Notes: generated from the letters alone by a model not told the origin. Shown: positions 15,130 to 22,966, counted from the first letter of the stretch. The stretch: 47,206 nt of DNA from Candidatus Berkelbacteria bacterium (GCA_026397175.1 JAPLVK010000011.1:1-47206); one strand, 5' to 3'. Program-made: numbers and translations.

Positions 15130-15164
15130 ATGCGTATTTGTTATAAAATTTAATATTTATTAGG

Positions 15165-15200
15165 ATTCTACTTCCATACTCTAGAGTATGGAAGTAGAAT
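15165..15200. repeat. 36-bp perfect palindrome upstream of cassette 2
   Basis: The arm ATTCTACTTCCATACTCT is followed by its exact reverse complement (18 of 18). It ends 2 bases before the ATG of the TrpR-like gene, so the mRNA leader could fold into an 18-bp hairpin over the ribosome-binding site. It differs from the downstream palindrome at two positions per arm, and both changes are mirrored in the opposite arm. Confidence 0.95.
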
Positions 15201-15202
15201 AA

Positions 15203-15493
15203 ATGATAATGCCAGAGAGAAATATTGATAGAAAAGCCAAGGAATTATTTATTAAAACTCTTGCAGAGCTTAAAAAAGAAGATGATATTTTGATGTTTCT
15301 TGAAAACCTGTATTCCTCTTCGGAAGTTAAGGATCATTCACGACGACTGCTGGCTGCAAAAATGTTGATCGAAGGAAGTACTTACGAAGATATCGCTTTG
15401 GTTATGGGCATGGGGACAGGAACCATTAATAAAATACACTTTAAGACCAAGGGTAGTCCTCTTTTAAACAAATTATTTAAAGAAAGGCAATAA
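15203..15493 (+). CDS. TrpR/YerC-family HTH regulator, cassette 2
   Basis: The 96-residue protein (94 if the second ATG at 15209 is used) is paralogous to the gene at 9690. The HTH lies in YEDIALVMGMGTGTINKIHF, and GTINKIHFKTKGSP is identical in both, while the N-terminal helices and the DNA have diverged widely. The stop codon shares its last base with a perfect 36-bp palindrome, and another palindrome ends 2 bases before the start. No Shine-Dalgarno is visible, so translation start may be controlled by the hairpin. Confidence 0.85.
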   Translation: MIMPERNIDRKAKELFIKTLAELKKEDDILMFLENLYSSSEVKDHSRRLLAAKMLIEGSTYEDIALVMGMGTGTINKIHFKTKGSPLLNKLFKERQ

Positions 15494-15528
15494 TTCTGCT
15501 TCTATACTCTAGAGTATAGAAGCAGAAT
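15493..15528. repeat. 36-bp perfect palindrome downstream of cassette 2
   Basis: The arm ATTCTGCTTCTATACTCT and its exact reverse complement (18 of 18) begin at the last base of the TrpR-like stop codon. Compared with the upstream copy, A/G and C/T changes in one arm are matched by compensating changes in the other. The Nudix gene starts 10 bases later. Confidence 0.95.
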
Positions 15529-15538
15529 AGTAAGAGAT

Positions 15539-16048
15539 ATGAAATGTGCACGAGATGAAAAGATGGATATTGTTGATGAAAATGACGGGGTTATTGGGAG
15601 TGCGACGCGAAAAGAAATTTATGAAAAAGGGCATCGCCATCGAATTGTACATGTTTTAGTTTTTAACAAAAGCGGTGAGATGCTGCTGCAACTGCGGTCA
15701 AAAAAAGTTGATTTTTTGCCCAGATATTGGAGTACTGCGGCCGGGGGCCATGTTTCATCCGGCGAGAGTTATCTAGACGCCGCAAAAAGAGAGCTAAAGG
15801 AAGAACTAGGGATTACCGGGGATTTGCAAGGAATTGGGAAATACGAATTTTATGGCACGATAAATAAAATATATAAATTTATCTACTTTTACAAAATTGT
15901 TTTTGATGGAAGATTCAATTTAGATTATAATGATGTCGAGAAAGTTGAATTTTTTTCAAAAGATAAACTAAGAAAGATGATAAAAAATGGCAGTAAGATT
16001 CATCCGGAGTTATTGTTTTATCTTAAAAAATATTTGGAGGAAAAATGA
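15539..16048 (+). CDS. Nudix hydrolase, isopentenyl-diphosphate-isomerase-like
   Basis: The 169-residue protein has the Nudix box GGHVSSGESYLDAAKRELKEELG (GX5EX7REUXEEXG), with the preceding RHRIVHVLVFNKSGEMLLQ and WSTAAGG seen in the YfcD/IDI-like branch. It hydrolyses a nucleoside-diphosphate-linked or similar substrate, not identified. The real start may be the ATG at 15563 (MDIVDEN), which matches the family better; the first ATG is only 10 bases past the palindrome. Its stop overlaps the next ATG (ATGA), so it is translationally coupled to the VOC gene. Confidence 0.88.
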   Translation: MKCARDEKMDIVDENDGVIGSATRKEIYEKGHRHRIVHVLVFNKSGEMLLQLRSKKVDFLPRYWSTAAGGHVSSGESYLDAAKRELKEELGITGDLQGIGKYEFYGTINKIYKFIYFYKIVFDGRFNLDYNDVEKVEFFSKDKLRKMIKNGSKIHPELLFYLKKYLEEK

Positions 16049-16386
16049 ATTTAGATAGTGCGATATTTTATACAAAAGATGTTAAAAAAATCACGAAATT
16101 TTATCAAAAAGTGATGGGTTACAAATTGGAATATAAACGGGGAAACGAATTCGTTTCATTTATTTTTAAAAATAATGCACGACTTGGAATTCGATACGAA
16201 AAAGGAACGCGTGAAATTGCCGGGCATCAGACCACATTTATTGCAGTTAAAGACATCGAAAGGGAATTTAAAAAAGCTAAAGATAAAAAACTAAGTATTT
16301 ACCGTGAGCTCGAAAATCATCCTTGGGGAAAAGCGTTTGCAATTTTAGATCCTGATAATAATAAAATTGAATTTATATCAAGATAG
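16045..16386 (+). CDS. VOC-family (glyoxalase/bleomycin-resistance-like) protein
   Basis: The 113-residue product has the two beta-alpha-beta-beta-beta units of the vicinal oxygen chelate fold: FYTKDVKKITKFYQKVMGYKLEY at the N-terminus and WGKAFAILDPDNNKIEF at the C-terminus, the latter with the metal-ligand Glu. The substrate is unknown; the family includes glyoxalase I, dioxygenases and drug-binding proteins. It overlaps the Nudix gene by 4 bases. A nearby GGAGG in the Nudix 3' end serves as ribosome binding site. Confidence 0.85.
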   Translation: MNLDSAIFYTKDVKKITKFYQKVMGYKLEYKRGNEFVSFIFKNNARLGIRYEKGTREIAGHQTTFIAVKDIEREFKKAKDKKLSIYRELENHPWGKAFAILDPDNNKIEFISR

Positions 16387-16402
16387 AATAGTTTAAAAAA
16401 AT

Positions 16403-17578
16403 CTAATCTTGGACTTTAAAACCCGCTTTGGAGCATGCATAGATAAATAAACCCGCGCCCCACGCCCAAGGGCTTTCGCTTTTGTAAAACAAGAGTTTGA
16501 TGGGTTTATTTTTTCGATAAATTTCGTGAACTGTTTTATCGCGAGCAATAACTTTTGAAATTGACTCGAGAATTTGAATGGCCTTTTTTTTCTCACCAAG
16601 TTTCAGCTTGACCAAAGCAGCAAGGCACCCGAGCCAAAGCCAAGAAAATCCAACATGATAGTTTTTAATTCCAGCAAGTTGATTTGTAAAATAAATCCGC
16701 CAAAAATAATACCTATCTGATGTCAATGGCAACGGGGGATTTGATACATTTAACAATTTATTTAATTGCCGATTTATTTTTAATATTTTCCCCTCGTCTG
16801 CGATATCAAACCAAATCGCTAGTAAATTTCCGTCTGAATTAAAATAGTGGTGGCGGTTAAACCCGAACCAATCGCTATAAAATCCCCCACCAACATCTTC
16901 CCAAAGTTTTAGATCTATTGATTTTTTTACGAAAAGATATTGTGATTTATAAAAATCAGAGTTATCTTTTTTGTGAAGCAAAAGCGCCATTTGGCTCATA
17001 CAATCAAGACATTTTACATAGCACATATTTGTATAAGAAATCGCGCCGCGTTTTAAAACACTTTCTGCCCAACCACCGCCAATCGCCTCGCGCAAAAGCC
17101 CGCTGTTATATGTGTAATTTGATAAAAAATTAATAATTTTTGTTAATTTCGAATAGTTTACCTTTAAAAATTCTAAGTCCTTTGATTTTTCAACATATTG
17201 AAAAAAAGAAATAATAAAAACAGGACATTGCGAAATACTTTTTCCGGTATAGTAAGGACTCATATAGCTTGGCTTTTGCTTGCTCGTTTCTTCGCTAATT
17301 GGAATTTTTAAAAACCTTAGCGGATAGAGAGGGTTTGCAACCCGTTTTGGTATGTTGCCGTTTTTATTTTGATAATCAAGATATAATCTTAAGTTTTTTT
17401 TGACAATTTCAAAATCATCAATCTCCAATGATCCGAACGAAGCAAAAAATGAATCCCAGCTCCAATAAACGCCACGGGAGCCGGTTTTGATTCCCCTCTT
17501 CGTATAGCACGACCTTAAATCTGCTTTTGCGATTTTAATCGCTTCTTTAATTTGAGTCATTTTTATATCATATACCAT
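16403..17578 (-). CDS. Six-hairpin glycosidase-like protein (GH63/debranching type)
   Basis: This 391-residue protein has an (alpha/alpha)6-barrel glycosidase pattern: GVYWSWDSFFASFGSLEID near the start, then GNIPKR, GGGWAESVLKRGAISYTN, YYFWRIYF...GFSWLWLG and a final SPWAWGAGLFIYA. WxWDxFF and the terminal W-WG-G motif are shared with GH63, GH37 and amylo-1,6-glucosidase relatives. The substrate, probably an alpha-linked oligosaccharide, is uncertain. No signal peptide, so it is cytoplasmic. It opposes the Nudix-VOC pair. The start codon is uncertain; a second in-frame ATG lies 6 codons in and neither has a clear Shine-Dalgarno. Confidence 0.75.
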   Translation of the reverse strand: MVYDIKMTQIKEAIKIAKADLRSCYTKRGIKTGSRGVYWSWDSFFASFGSLEIDDFEIVKKNLRLYLDYQNKNGNIPKRVANPLYPLRFLKIPISEETSKQKPSYMSPYYTGKSISQCPVFIISFFQYVEKSKDLEFLKVNYSKLTKIINFLSNYTYNSGLLREAIGGGWAESVLKRGAISYTNMCYVKCLDCMSQMALLLHKKDNSDFYKSQYLFVKKSIDLKLWEDVGGGFYSDWFGFNRHHYFNSDGNLLAIWFDIADEGKILKINRQLNKLLNVSNPPLPLTSDRYYFWRIYFTNQLAGIKNYHVGFSWLWLGCLAALVKLKLGEKKKAIQILESISKVIARDKTVHEIYRKNKPIKLLFYKSESPWAWGAGLFIYACSKAGFKVQD

Positions 17579-17629
17579 TCGGAGATAGATTAAAGTGGAG
17601 CCCCCTTCGCTAAAGCTTCGGGAGGATTA

Positions 17630-17682
17630 CCCTGTTCGCATTCATCCCCAAACAAGAGTTTGGGGCATTCTGCGAAGGAGGG
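17630..17682. repeat. Large GC-rich nested palindrome
   Basis: The inner stem CCCCAAAC/GTTTGGGG with a 4-nt loop sits inside TTCGCA/TGCGAA and an outer CCC/GGG. It lies in the 174-base gap between the divergent glycosidase and secreted-protein genes. It resembles other GC-rich hairpins in this window that interrupt AT-rich intergenic DNA. Confidence 0.7.
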
Positions 17683-17688
17683 TAAAAA

Positions 17689-17717
17689 TTGCCGACTGTA
17701 GCCGAAATAGATATAAT
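17689..17717 (+). promoter_or_regulatory. Promoter of the secreted FN3 protein gene
   Basis: TTGCCG, a 17-base spacer and a perfect TATAAT. The predicted start is near 17724. An AAAGGGGGG stretch lies about 20 bases before the ATG, farther than usual for a Shine-Dalgarno. Confidence 0.6.
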
Positions 17718-17752
17718 AAATTAAAGGGGGGAAAATCGAAGTTACAAAAAGT

Positions 17753-18925
17753 ATGATATTTAAAAAGATCGTTCTGGCGAGTATTGTTTTTTTGATTATT
17801 ATTCCAGTTTACCAACCACAAAAAACAAAAGCGGTCTCAAACCCCGACCAAGCATGCCCGCATGTATTTAATACCGGCTTTTACACTTATGCTTCGCGAT
17901 GGCCAGTGATGGTTTTTAAACCGAAATACAATACTATTGATGGAGTTGATATCAGAATAAAGCAGGTCTTTAATGAGGGACGCGGCGCAAATGTAAAAGT
18001 CGAAATATTGGATTTTAGCGTTGATCCAACTCATGTCCTTGGCTCCTCAACTCAACTAATTACAACGGACGAGGAAATTTGGCAAGTTTATGCTTTGGAC
18101 GATATATCCGTTGTTCCAGAAAGAGAATATGCTTTAAAAGTTAGTTCTCCGGAACTCGAACATGCCGAATGGATCGCAACTGGCGACACATCCTGTTATA
18201 CACGCGGATACGCGATGGATAGATATAGTGCTCGGCTCAATGATAGGATTTTCGGCTTTGCAACTTACGGCAGAAATGTTGCTGCCTCAACTCCTGTCCC
18301 GGCAGCAGATAACTCAAATCCAGGAACTGGAAACGATCAAAGCGCTGATTCAAATTCTGGCTCTACAGATCAAAACAGCTTGTCAAACGAATCCGGAGAT
18401 GCATCCTCACAAGACCAACTTTCAAATCCAGCTGGTGTTACAACTGGTTCAAATCAGTCCCCTTCAGCAACTATTTCAAAATCAATTGAGTCACCAAAAG
18501 ACCTAACTGGATTATACGGCTCTAGCGGTTTTGTAAAGCTGGACTGGAAGGCCTCTGGGACAAAAAATATTGATGGATATAAGATCTATAGGAGTGATAA
18601 GTTGTCAACAGATTTTAAAGAGATCGCCAAGACACCTAAGGATATTTTAAGCTACAAAGACACTAAATATCTAAAAAACAAAAATAATTATTATTTTGTC
18701 AGGACATATAAGGGCAACGACGAGTCGGCAAGCTCGAATACGGCAAATGTTTCGACAAAATCCAGCGAATCAAATACGGCTTTTGGTATTTATGCTCTTT
18801 ACAGAATGCTACCCGGGCTAATTATTTTTACGATTTTTGTTTGCGGGCTGATTGGTTTTATTCTTCTTCTGCTGCTCATGAAAAAGAAAAACAAAGTTCA
18901 GCCAGTTAACCAAGAGAGAAAATAG
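17753..18925 (+). CDS. Exported, membrane-anchored FN3-domain protein
   Basis: The 390-residue protein has a signal sequence (residues 1-27, KKIVLASIVFLIIIPVYQPQ), an N-terminal beta-rich domain to about 175, and a Ser/Asn/Gln-rich linker (about 180-245). A fibronectin type III domain (about 250-335, PKDLTGLYGSSGFVKLDWKA ... IDGYKIYRSD) follows. It ends with a membrane span (about 355-377) and a Lys-rich cytoplasmic tail. The N-terminal domain carries three cysteines and resembles carbohydrate-binding-like beta sandwiches, but I cannot place it. It is probably displayed on the cell surface. It is transcribed alone. Confidence 0.85.
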   Translation: MIFKKIVLASIVFLIIIPVYQPQKTKAVSNPDQACPHVFNTGFYTYASRWPVMVFKPKYNTIDGVDIRIKQVFNEGRGANVKVEILDFSVDPTHVLGSSTQLITTDEEIWQVYALDDISVVPEREYALKVSSPELEHAEWIATGDTSCYTRGYAMDRYSARLNDRIFGFATYGRNVAASTPVPAADNSNPGTGNDQSADSNSGSTDQNSLSNESGDASSQDQLSNPAGVTTGSNQSPSATISKSIESPKDLTGLYGSSGFVKLDWKASGTKNIDGYKIYRSDKLSTDFKEIAKTPKDILSYKDTKYLKNKNNYYFVRTYKGNDESASSNTANVSTKSSESNTAFGIYALYRMLPGLIIFTIFVCGLIGFILLLLLMKKKNKVQPVNQERK

Positions 18926-18973
18926 ATCTGGTTCTCGCTGAAAACATTACAGGTAGAGCAGGAGTTTCGCCTG

Positions 18974-19348
18974 CTATCGGTTTGTTAACATCATAATCCA
19001 TGATTGCAGCCCTCCCATCGGGGAGACCAACCATAAAACTATCAATAATACGACAAGAGAAACCACGCAACACGCAAGGCAGGCGCAACAAATTTTTAAA
19101 AAATTGTTGTTTGATGGCGGATTCTGGGTCTGTTGGGTTGCTGCGGGAGTTGCGGGAGTTGCGGTTGGTGTCGTTTCTGGTTTTTCCGGTTCTGATTTTT
19201 TCTCTTCTTCTTTCGGTTTTTCCTCTTCTTTTGGCTTCTCTTCTTTCTTTGAGGTTTCTTTTTCCGGTTCGGCCTTTTCTTCAGTTTTTACCACTTCTTT
19301 TTCTTCTTTTTTAGACTCGGCCTTATCTTCTTCTTTTTTAGCTGCCAT
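18974..19348 (-). CDS. Lys/Glu-rich disordered protein with C-terminal membrane span
   Basis: I chose the ATG at 19348 because AAAGGAGGAAG lies directly before it; the ORF-track start at 19369 has no such site. The product is 124 residues. Residues 1-60 are almost only K, E, P, S and T (EEKPKEEEKPKEEEKKSEP), followed by a Thr/Pro/Ala linker. A Cys-rich membrane segment, FLKICCACLACCVVSLVVLL, and a short tail end the protein. The low-complexity part creates long shadow ORFs on the other strand. Function unknown; the Cys cluster at the membrane suggests acylation or metal binding, which is speculation. Confidence 0.75.
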   Translation of the reverse strand: MAAKKEEDKAESKKEEKEVVKTEEKAEPEKETSKKEEKPKEEEKPKEEEKKSEPEKPETTPTATPATPAATQQTQNPPSNNNFLKICCACLACCVVSLVVLLIVLWLVSPMGGLQSWIMMLTNR

Positions 19349-19388
19349 CTTCCTCCTTTTATTACTCATCTATAATTTTATCATATTT

Positions 19389-20483
19389 TTAATTAATTCG
19401 CCCAGAACCCAGGCAAATATCATTTTTATAAATAACAGCAAACTGACCCGAGGTAATTGAAACTTGGGGTGATTTAAAATCTATGATGACTTTTTTATTT
19501 GCTAGTCCTAGTTCTGCTTTTTGCAATGTTTGGGTTGATCTAGTTTTTACCTGAACATCGATTTTTCCGGAAGGTGAACTTGAAATAAAATTGTAAGGAG
19601 AAAGAAATATCTGTTTTGTGGCAAATTTTTCTGGAGTTTTTGAAACAACCAAAATATTTTCTTTGATTTTTTTATCAACAACATAATATGGTCCACCGGG
19701 CAAATTGATATTTTTTCTTTGTCCAATCGTGAAAAAGTGAAGACCATTATGTTCGCCTAATTTTTTGCCATTTTCATCAACCATATCTCCTTTTTCAATG
19801 CCAATTTCTTTTTCCAAAAATAACGGCAGGGATGATCCGCTCACAAAACAAAAGTCCTGACTTTGCTTATTTTTTTTATAAAAATCACCGAATCCTAATG
19901 ATTTTGCTTTTTTGTACATATTCTCTTTGGTAGTTTCCCCCAGCGGAAAAATAATCCTTGAAAGTTGATTCTGATTTAAAAACGACAACGAATATGTCTG
20001 ATCTTTGGTTTTGTCTTTCGCCATCAATAGATTATATTTTTTTGATTTTGGATCGTACGAAACATTGGCATAATGACCGGTTGCAACATATTTTATTTTA
20101 TGTTCGTCGGCAAATTTCAAAAGTTTGGCAAATTTTAATTTCGCATTGCAAATAATACATGGACTTGGGGTTCTTTTCTCTTTGAGCTCTCGTTTAAAAT
20201 AGTCAATCACTTCTTTTTGAAAACTGTCCGATACATCAATTTGAAAATATTCAACGCCGAGATCTTTGCAAATTTTTTTGGCGAAATCAAATGATTTTTT
20301 CGAACAACAAACATTCTCCTTGCAATTGTTGCATTTATCTTTCCAGACAGAATATTTTAAAGATACACCCACTGGCTGATAGCCCTGCTCTTTTAGCATA
20401 ACAAGAGCCATTGACGAATCAACGCCACCCGACATTCCGACAACTATTTTTTGCGGATTGTTTTTACGATTTAATCTTTTCAT
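19389..20483 (-). CDS. mnmA: tRNA-specific 2-thiouridylase MnmA
   Basis: The 364-residue PP-loop enzyme thiolates U34 of tRNA-Lys, Glu and Gln. SGGVDSS is at residues 18-24. The catalytic cysteines lie in SPCIICNAKLKF and SQDFCFVSG, and ATGHYA and GQRKNINLPGG follow in family order. An extra Cys-rich stretch CNNCKENVCCS at about residue 51 belongs to the standard CCS-type variant. Length is normal. The gene stands between two small membrane-protein genes on the same strand. Confidence 0.95.
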   Translation of the reverse strand: MKRLNRKNNPQKIVVGMSGGVDSSMALVMLKEQGYQPVGVSLKYSVWKDKCNNCKENVCCSKKSFDFAKKICKDLGVEYFQIDVSDSFQKEVIDYFKRELKEKRTPSPCIICNAKLKFAKLLKFADEHKIKYVATGHYANVSYDPKSKKYNLLMAKDKTKDQTYSLSFLNQNQLSRIIFPLGETTKENMYKKAKSLGFGDFYKKNKQSQDFCFVSGSSLPLFLEKEIGIEKGDMVDENGKKLGEHNGLHFFTIGQRKNINLPGGPYYVVDKKIKENILVVSKTPEKFATKQIFLSPYNFISSSPSGKIDVQVKTRSTQTLQKAELGLANKKVIIDFKSPQVSITSGQFAVIYKNDICLGSGRIN

Positions 20484-20553
20484 TAAATATTGTCTTTACT
20501 TCAAAAAAATTGGATTTATAATCCATTTCAAATTCGCTTTAAAATTAAGGATA

Positions 20554-20793
20554 TTATGGTCTTTTCTTCCCGTAGCCCGAAAAACCAAAAATGTAAATGA
20601 TTTCTAGGATTCCCAAAGTATTGACGATTAAAAGGACTATATACCATGCCAGGGTCTCATTTCTGGCTGCTCTCCATAATGCCCAGCCCTTCCAAATAAA
20701 AGACCAAATCATCAAAATAATAAATAAGACCGTGAATCCCGCTGACCATGTTGATGAGTCAAGATTTGCTAACATATATTTAATCACTCCCAT
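20554..20793 (-). CDS. DUF5652-like small membrane protein
   Basis: The 79-residue product has two membrane helices (about residues 17-34 and 48-68) with the motif WKGWALWRAARNETLAWYIV then NTLGILEIIYIFGF and a basic end. This matches the DUF5652 family widespread in CPR genomes, of unknown role. No clear partner; neighbours are mnmA and the YgjP-type protease. Confidence 0.85.
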   Translation of the reverse strand: MGVIKYMLANLDSSTWSAGFTVLFIILMIWSFIWKGWALWRAARNETLAWYIVLLIVNTLGILEIIYIFGFSGYGKKRP

Positions 20794-20858
20794 CTAAAAA
20801 TTATGTTCTGTTTTCAAAAATATATTACCAAATATTCAAATATTTAAAAAGCAGCAAA

Positions 20859-21560
20859 TTACAAATGAAGAAAATCCCTGTTGTCCCGAAGATATTCTCT
20901 GCATTTTTTATAGTTGCTAGAATGTGATAACACCAAACCCCAAAATGCCTTAGAATGATTTTTTATTTCTGTATGAGCGAGTTCGTGAACAACTATATAT
21001 TCGATTACTGTGGGACTGGCCATACTCAATATTGCATTGAAACTTAAACGGTTTTTTGCGGTACAGCTCCCCCACTTTGATTTATAAAACTTAAAAGTTA
21101 CTTTTGATTTATCGAATGTAAATGCACGATCGTATTTTTGCAATAAATTTTTTACTATTTTCGATGTTTCGTTCTTGTAGAAGTCCTGTAATTCATGCTT
21201 TGTGTAAATACCCAGATCTTTTTTTTCTCCAAGATATAAAAACTTCTCGGATTTTTTAAATTGATATTCTATCCGCGTTTTTTGATTGTATTCGTGGATT
21301 TTTTTGTTTATCCAAGCAGATTTTTCTTTGACGAATTTAGAAATTAAAAATTTGGGGCAATACAAAGGAGAACGAACAACGAGTTCCCCTCCCCTGATTT
21401 CCAAACAAATAGTCCGTCTTCTGGATCTTACTATCTTAAATTTATTTTGAGTAGCAACCGCAGCACTTAGAACAGTCGTCGCAACCCTTGTCTTTGTCTT
21501 TAACATCTTTGGTTTCTTCGTCTTTGTCTTCGCCTGCTTTTTTGTCTTTTTCTTCTTCAT
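20859..21560 (-). CDS. YgjP-like zinc metallopeptidase
   Basis: The ORF is 233 codons. From about residue 42 it matches the YgjP (WLM/SprT-like, DUF45) family: KIVRSRRRTICLEIRGGELVV, KSKWGSCTAKNRLSFN, then the zinc site VVHELAHTEIKNHSKAFW (HELAH). The family is a minimal zinc protease; YgjP homologues are linked to UTP turnover, and the role here is unproven. The first 40 codons (Lys/Thr/Ala-rich) are out of frame with a better small ORF at 21442-21564, so they may not be translated; the start could be the ATG at 21506 or a non-ATG codon. Confidence 0.85.
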   Translation of the reverse strand: MKKKKTKKQAKTKTKKPKMLKTKTRVATTVLSAAVATQNKFKIVRSRRRTICLEIRGGELVVRSPLYCPKFLISKFVKEKSAWINKKIHEYNQKTRIEYQFKKSEKFLYLGEKKDLGIYTKHELQDFYKNETSKIVKNLLQKYDRAFTFDKSKVTFKFYKSKWGSCTAKNRLSFNAILSMASPTVIEYIVVHELAHTEIKNHSKAFWGLVLSHSSNYKKCREYLRDNRDFLHL

Positions 21561-21564
21561 TCAT
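21442..21564 (-). CDS. Cys-rich 40-residue small ORF overlapping the ygjP-like gene
   Basis: GGAGG lies 5 bases before this ATG, the best ribosome binding site of the locus. The peptide is acidic and Lys-rich, then ends GCDDCSKCCGCYSK with five cysteines in eleven residues. It overlaps the first 40 codons of the YgjP-like ORF in another frame; the two ATGs are 4 bases apart. The CxxCxxCCxC tail suggests metal binding. Composition favours this frame as the real one in the overlap, but no homologue is known to me. Confidence 0.55.
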   Translation of the reverse strand: MNEEEKDKKAGEDKDEETKDVKDKDKGCDDCSKCCGCYSK

Positions 21565-21628
21565 TTTGACCTCCACTTATTATTTTTACATTATGATTCT
21601 ACAATAAAATCGACAAAAAGAAAAATGG

Positions 21629-22849
21629 TTATTTTTGTAATTTATCAAAGATTTTTTTCTCGAGTCCCCTTTCGGTGGGTAAATAATATTTTTTGTTTTT
21701 TAAACGCTCCGGTAAATGTGTTTGTTCAACTTTGGCATTTTCAAAATTATGAGCATATTTGTAGCCCTTGCCATAGCCCATTTCTTTCATCAATTTGCTT
21801 GGAGCATTTCGCAAATGGCTCGGTACATCCAGATTCCCATAACTTTTAATGTCCGATCTTGCAGACAAAACAGCCGTATAAAGCGAATTTGATTTAGGGG
21901 CGCACGACAGATGAACTACCGCTTGGGCCAAAATAACATCACATTCAGGAACCCCGATATAGTGGCAACTAGCATAAGTCGCTTGTGCCACCATAAGCGC
22001 ATGAGGATCGGTCATGCCAATGTCTTCCGAGGCGAATCGGATCAGGCGCCGCGCAATATAAAGCGGATCCTCCCCGGCATCGAGCATTCTTAACATCCAA
22101 TAAATTGCCCCATCCGGGTCGGAGTCGCGCATCGATTTATGAAGGGCCGAAATTATATTGTAATGTTCTTCGCCGTTTTTATCGTATTTTAGTGTCTTCA
22201 AAACATTTGAATTTTCGATTGATTTTTTAGTAATATTATTGCTTTGGCTAAATAAATCTTCAAGGGTATTAAGGAGGACTCTTGCGTCGCCGTTTGATTC
22301 ACCAATAATAATTCTTTTGGCTTCTTCTGTAATTTTTACTTTCGAAAATTTTTTTAAACCACGATTCAAGATTTTTTCCAGATCTTCATATTCCAGTCGG
22401 TTTAAAACCAAAACTTTTGACCTTGAAATTAACGGCGAGATAACGGTAAAAGAAGGATTTTCCGTCGTTGCCCCAATTAAAACGATTGAGCCGCCTTCTA
22501 CATACGGCAAAAGGACATCTTGTTGGGCTTTATTAAAACGATGGATTTCATCAACAAAAATAATCGTTTTCTGTCCCATTTTAACCGCTTCCTCCGCCTT
22601 CAGAAGTTCTTCTTTGAGAAGTTTTACCGTTCCCAAAACAGCATTAATTTTGACAAATCTCGATTTGGTCGCGTTTGCAATAATATGCGCAAGCGTGGTT
22701 TTGCCGCTTCCGGGAGGTCCAAATAAAATAACCGAGGAAAGTTCGTCTTTATTGATTGCTTGGCGCAACCAACTCGAAGTTCCGACAATTTGCGACTGTC
22801 CGACAAAATCATCTAATTTTTCCGGTCTTAGCTCGTATGCTAACGGCAT
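21629..22849 (-). CDS. rarA: Replication-associated recombination ATPase RarA (MgsA)
   Basis: This 406-residue AAA+ protein is related to clamp-loader and RuvB ATPases and acts at stalled forks. Walker A is GPPGSGKTT (44-52), Walker B FVDEIHRFNK, sensor 1 GATTENPSF, with the arginine finger in LISRSKVL. The C-terminal MgsA tetramerisation domain has KSMRDSDPDGAIYWMLRMLD and RRLIRFASEDIGM. The N-terminus PLAYELRPEKLDDFVGQ is typical. Length is slightly short of the usual 430. It diverges from the PP2C-like gene. Confidence 0.95.
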   Translation of the reverse strand: MPLAYELRPEKLDDFVGQSQIVGTSSWLRQAINKDELSSVILFGPPGSGKTTLAHIIANATKSRFVKINAVLGTVKLLKEELLKAEEAVKMGQKTIIFVDEIHRFNKAQQDVLLPYVEGGSIVLIGATTENPSFTVISPLISRSKVLVLNRLEYEDLEKILNRGLKKFSKVKITEEAKRIIIGESNGDARVLLNTLEDLFSQSNNITKKSIENSNVLKTLKYDKNGEEHYNIISALHKSMRDSDPDGAIYWMLRMLDAGEDPLYIARRLIRFASEDIGMTDPHALMVAQATYASCHYIGVPECDVILAQAVVHLSCAPKSNSLYTAVLSARSDIKSYGNLDVPSHLRNAPSKLMKEMGYGKGYKYAHNFENAKVEQTHLPERLKNKKYYLPTERGLEKKIFDKLQK

Positions 22850-22936
22850 AAATTTTTCTTATTTTGTATCTTTACTTTACATCTACTTTATTAATTATCA
22901 ATCAATTAGCGACAGTACTGTGATTCTGCTTTGAAA

Positions 22937-22966
22937 TTAGCAGAGATATTGCTTTTCTGATACAAT
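22937..22966 (+). promoter_or_regulatory. Promoter of the PP2C-like gene
   Basis: TTAGCA, an 18-base spacer and TACAAT, the latter preceded by TGA as an extended -10. The predicted start is near 22973, about 14 bases before the ATG. Confidence 0.45.

Noticed and set aside
9643-15528. A CRISPR array or toxin-antitoxin pair as explanation for the four palindromes
   Set aside because: There are only four copies in two pairs, no spacer periodicity, no cas genes, and no second small gene next to either regulator.
19000-19460. Long plus-strand ORFs rich in Phe/Ser/Leu
   Set aside because: They are antisense shadows of the Lys/Glu-rich low-complexity gene on the minus strand.
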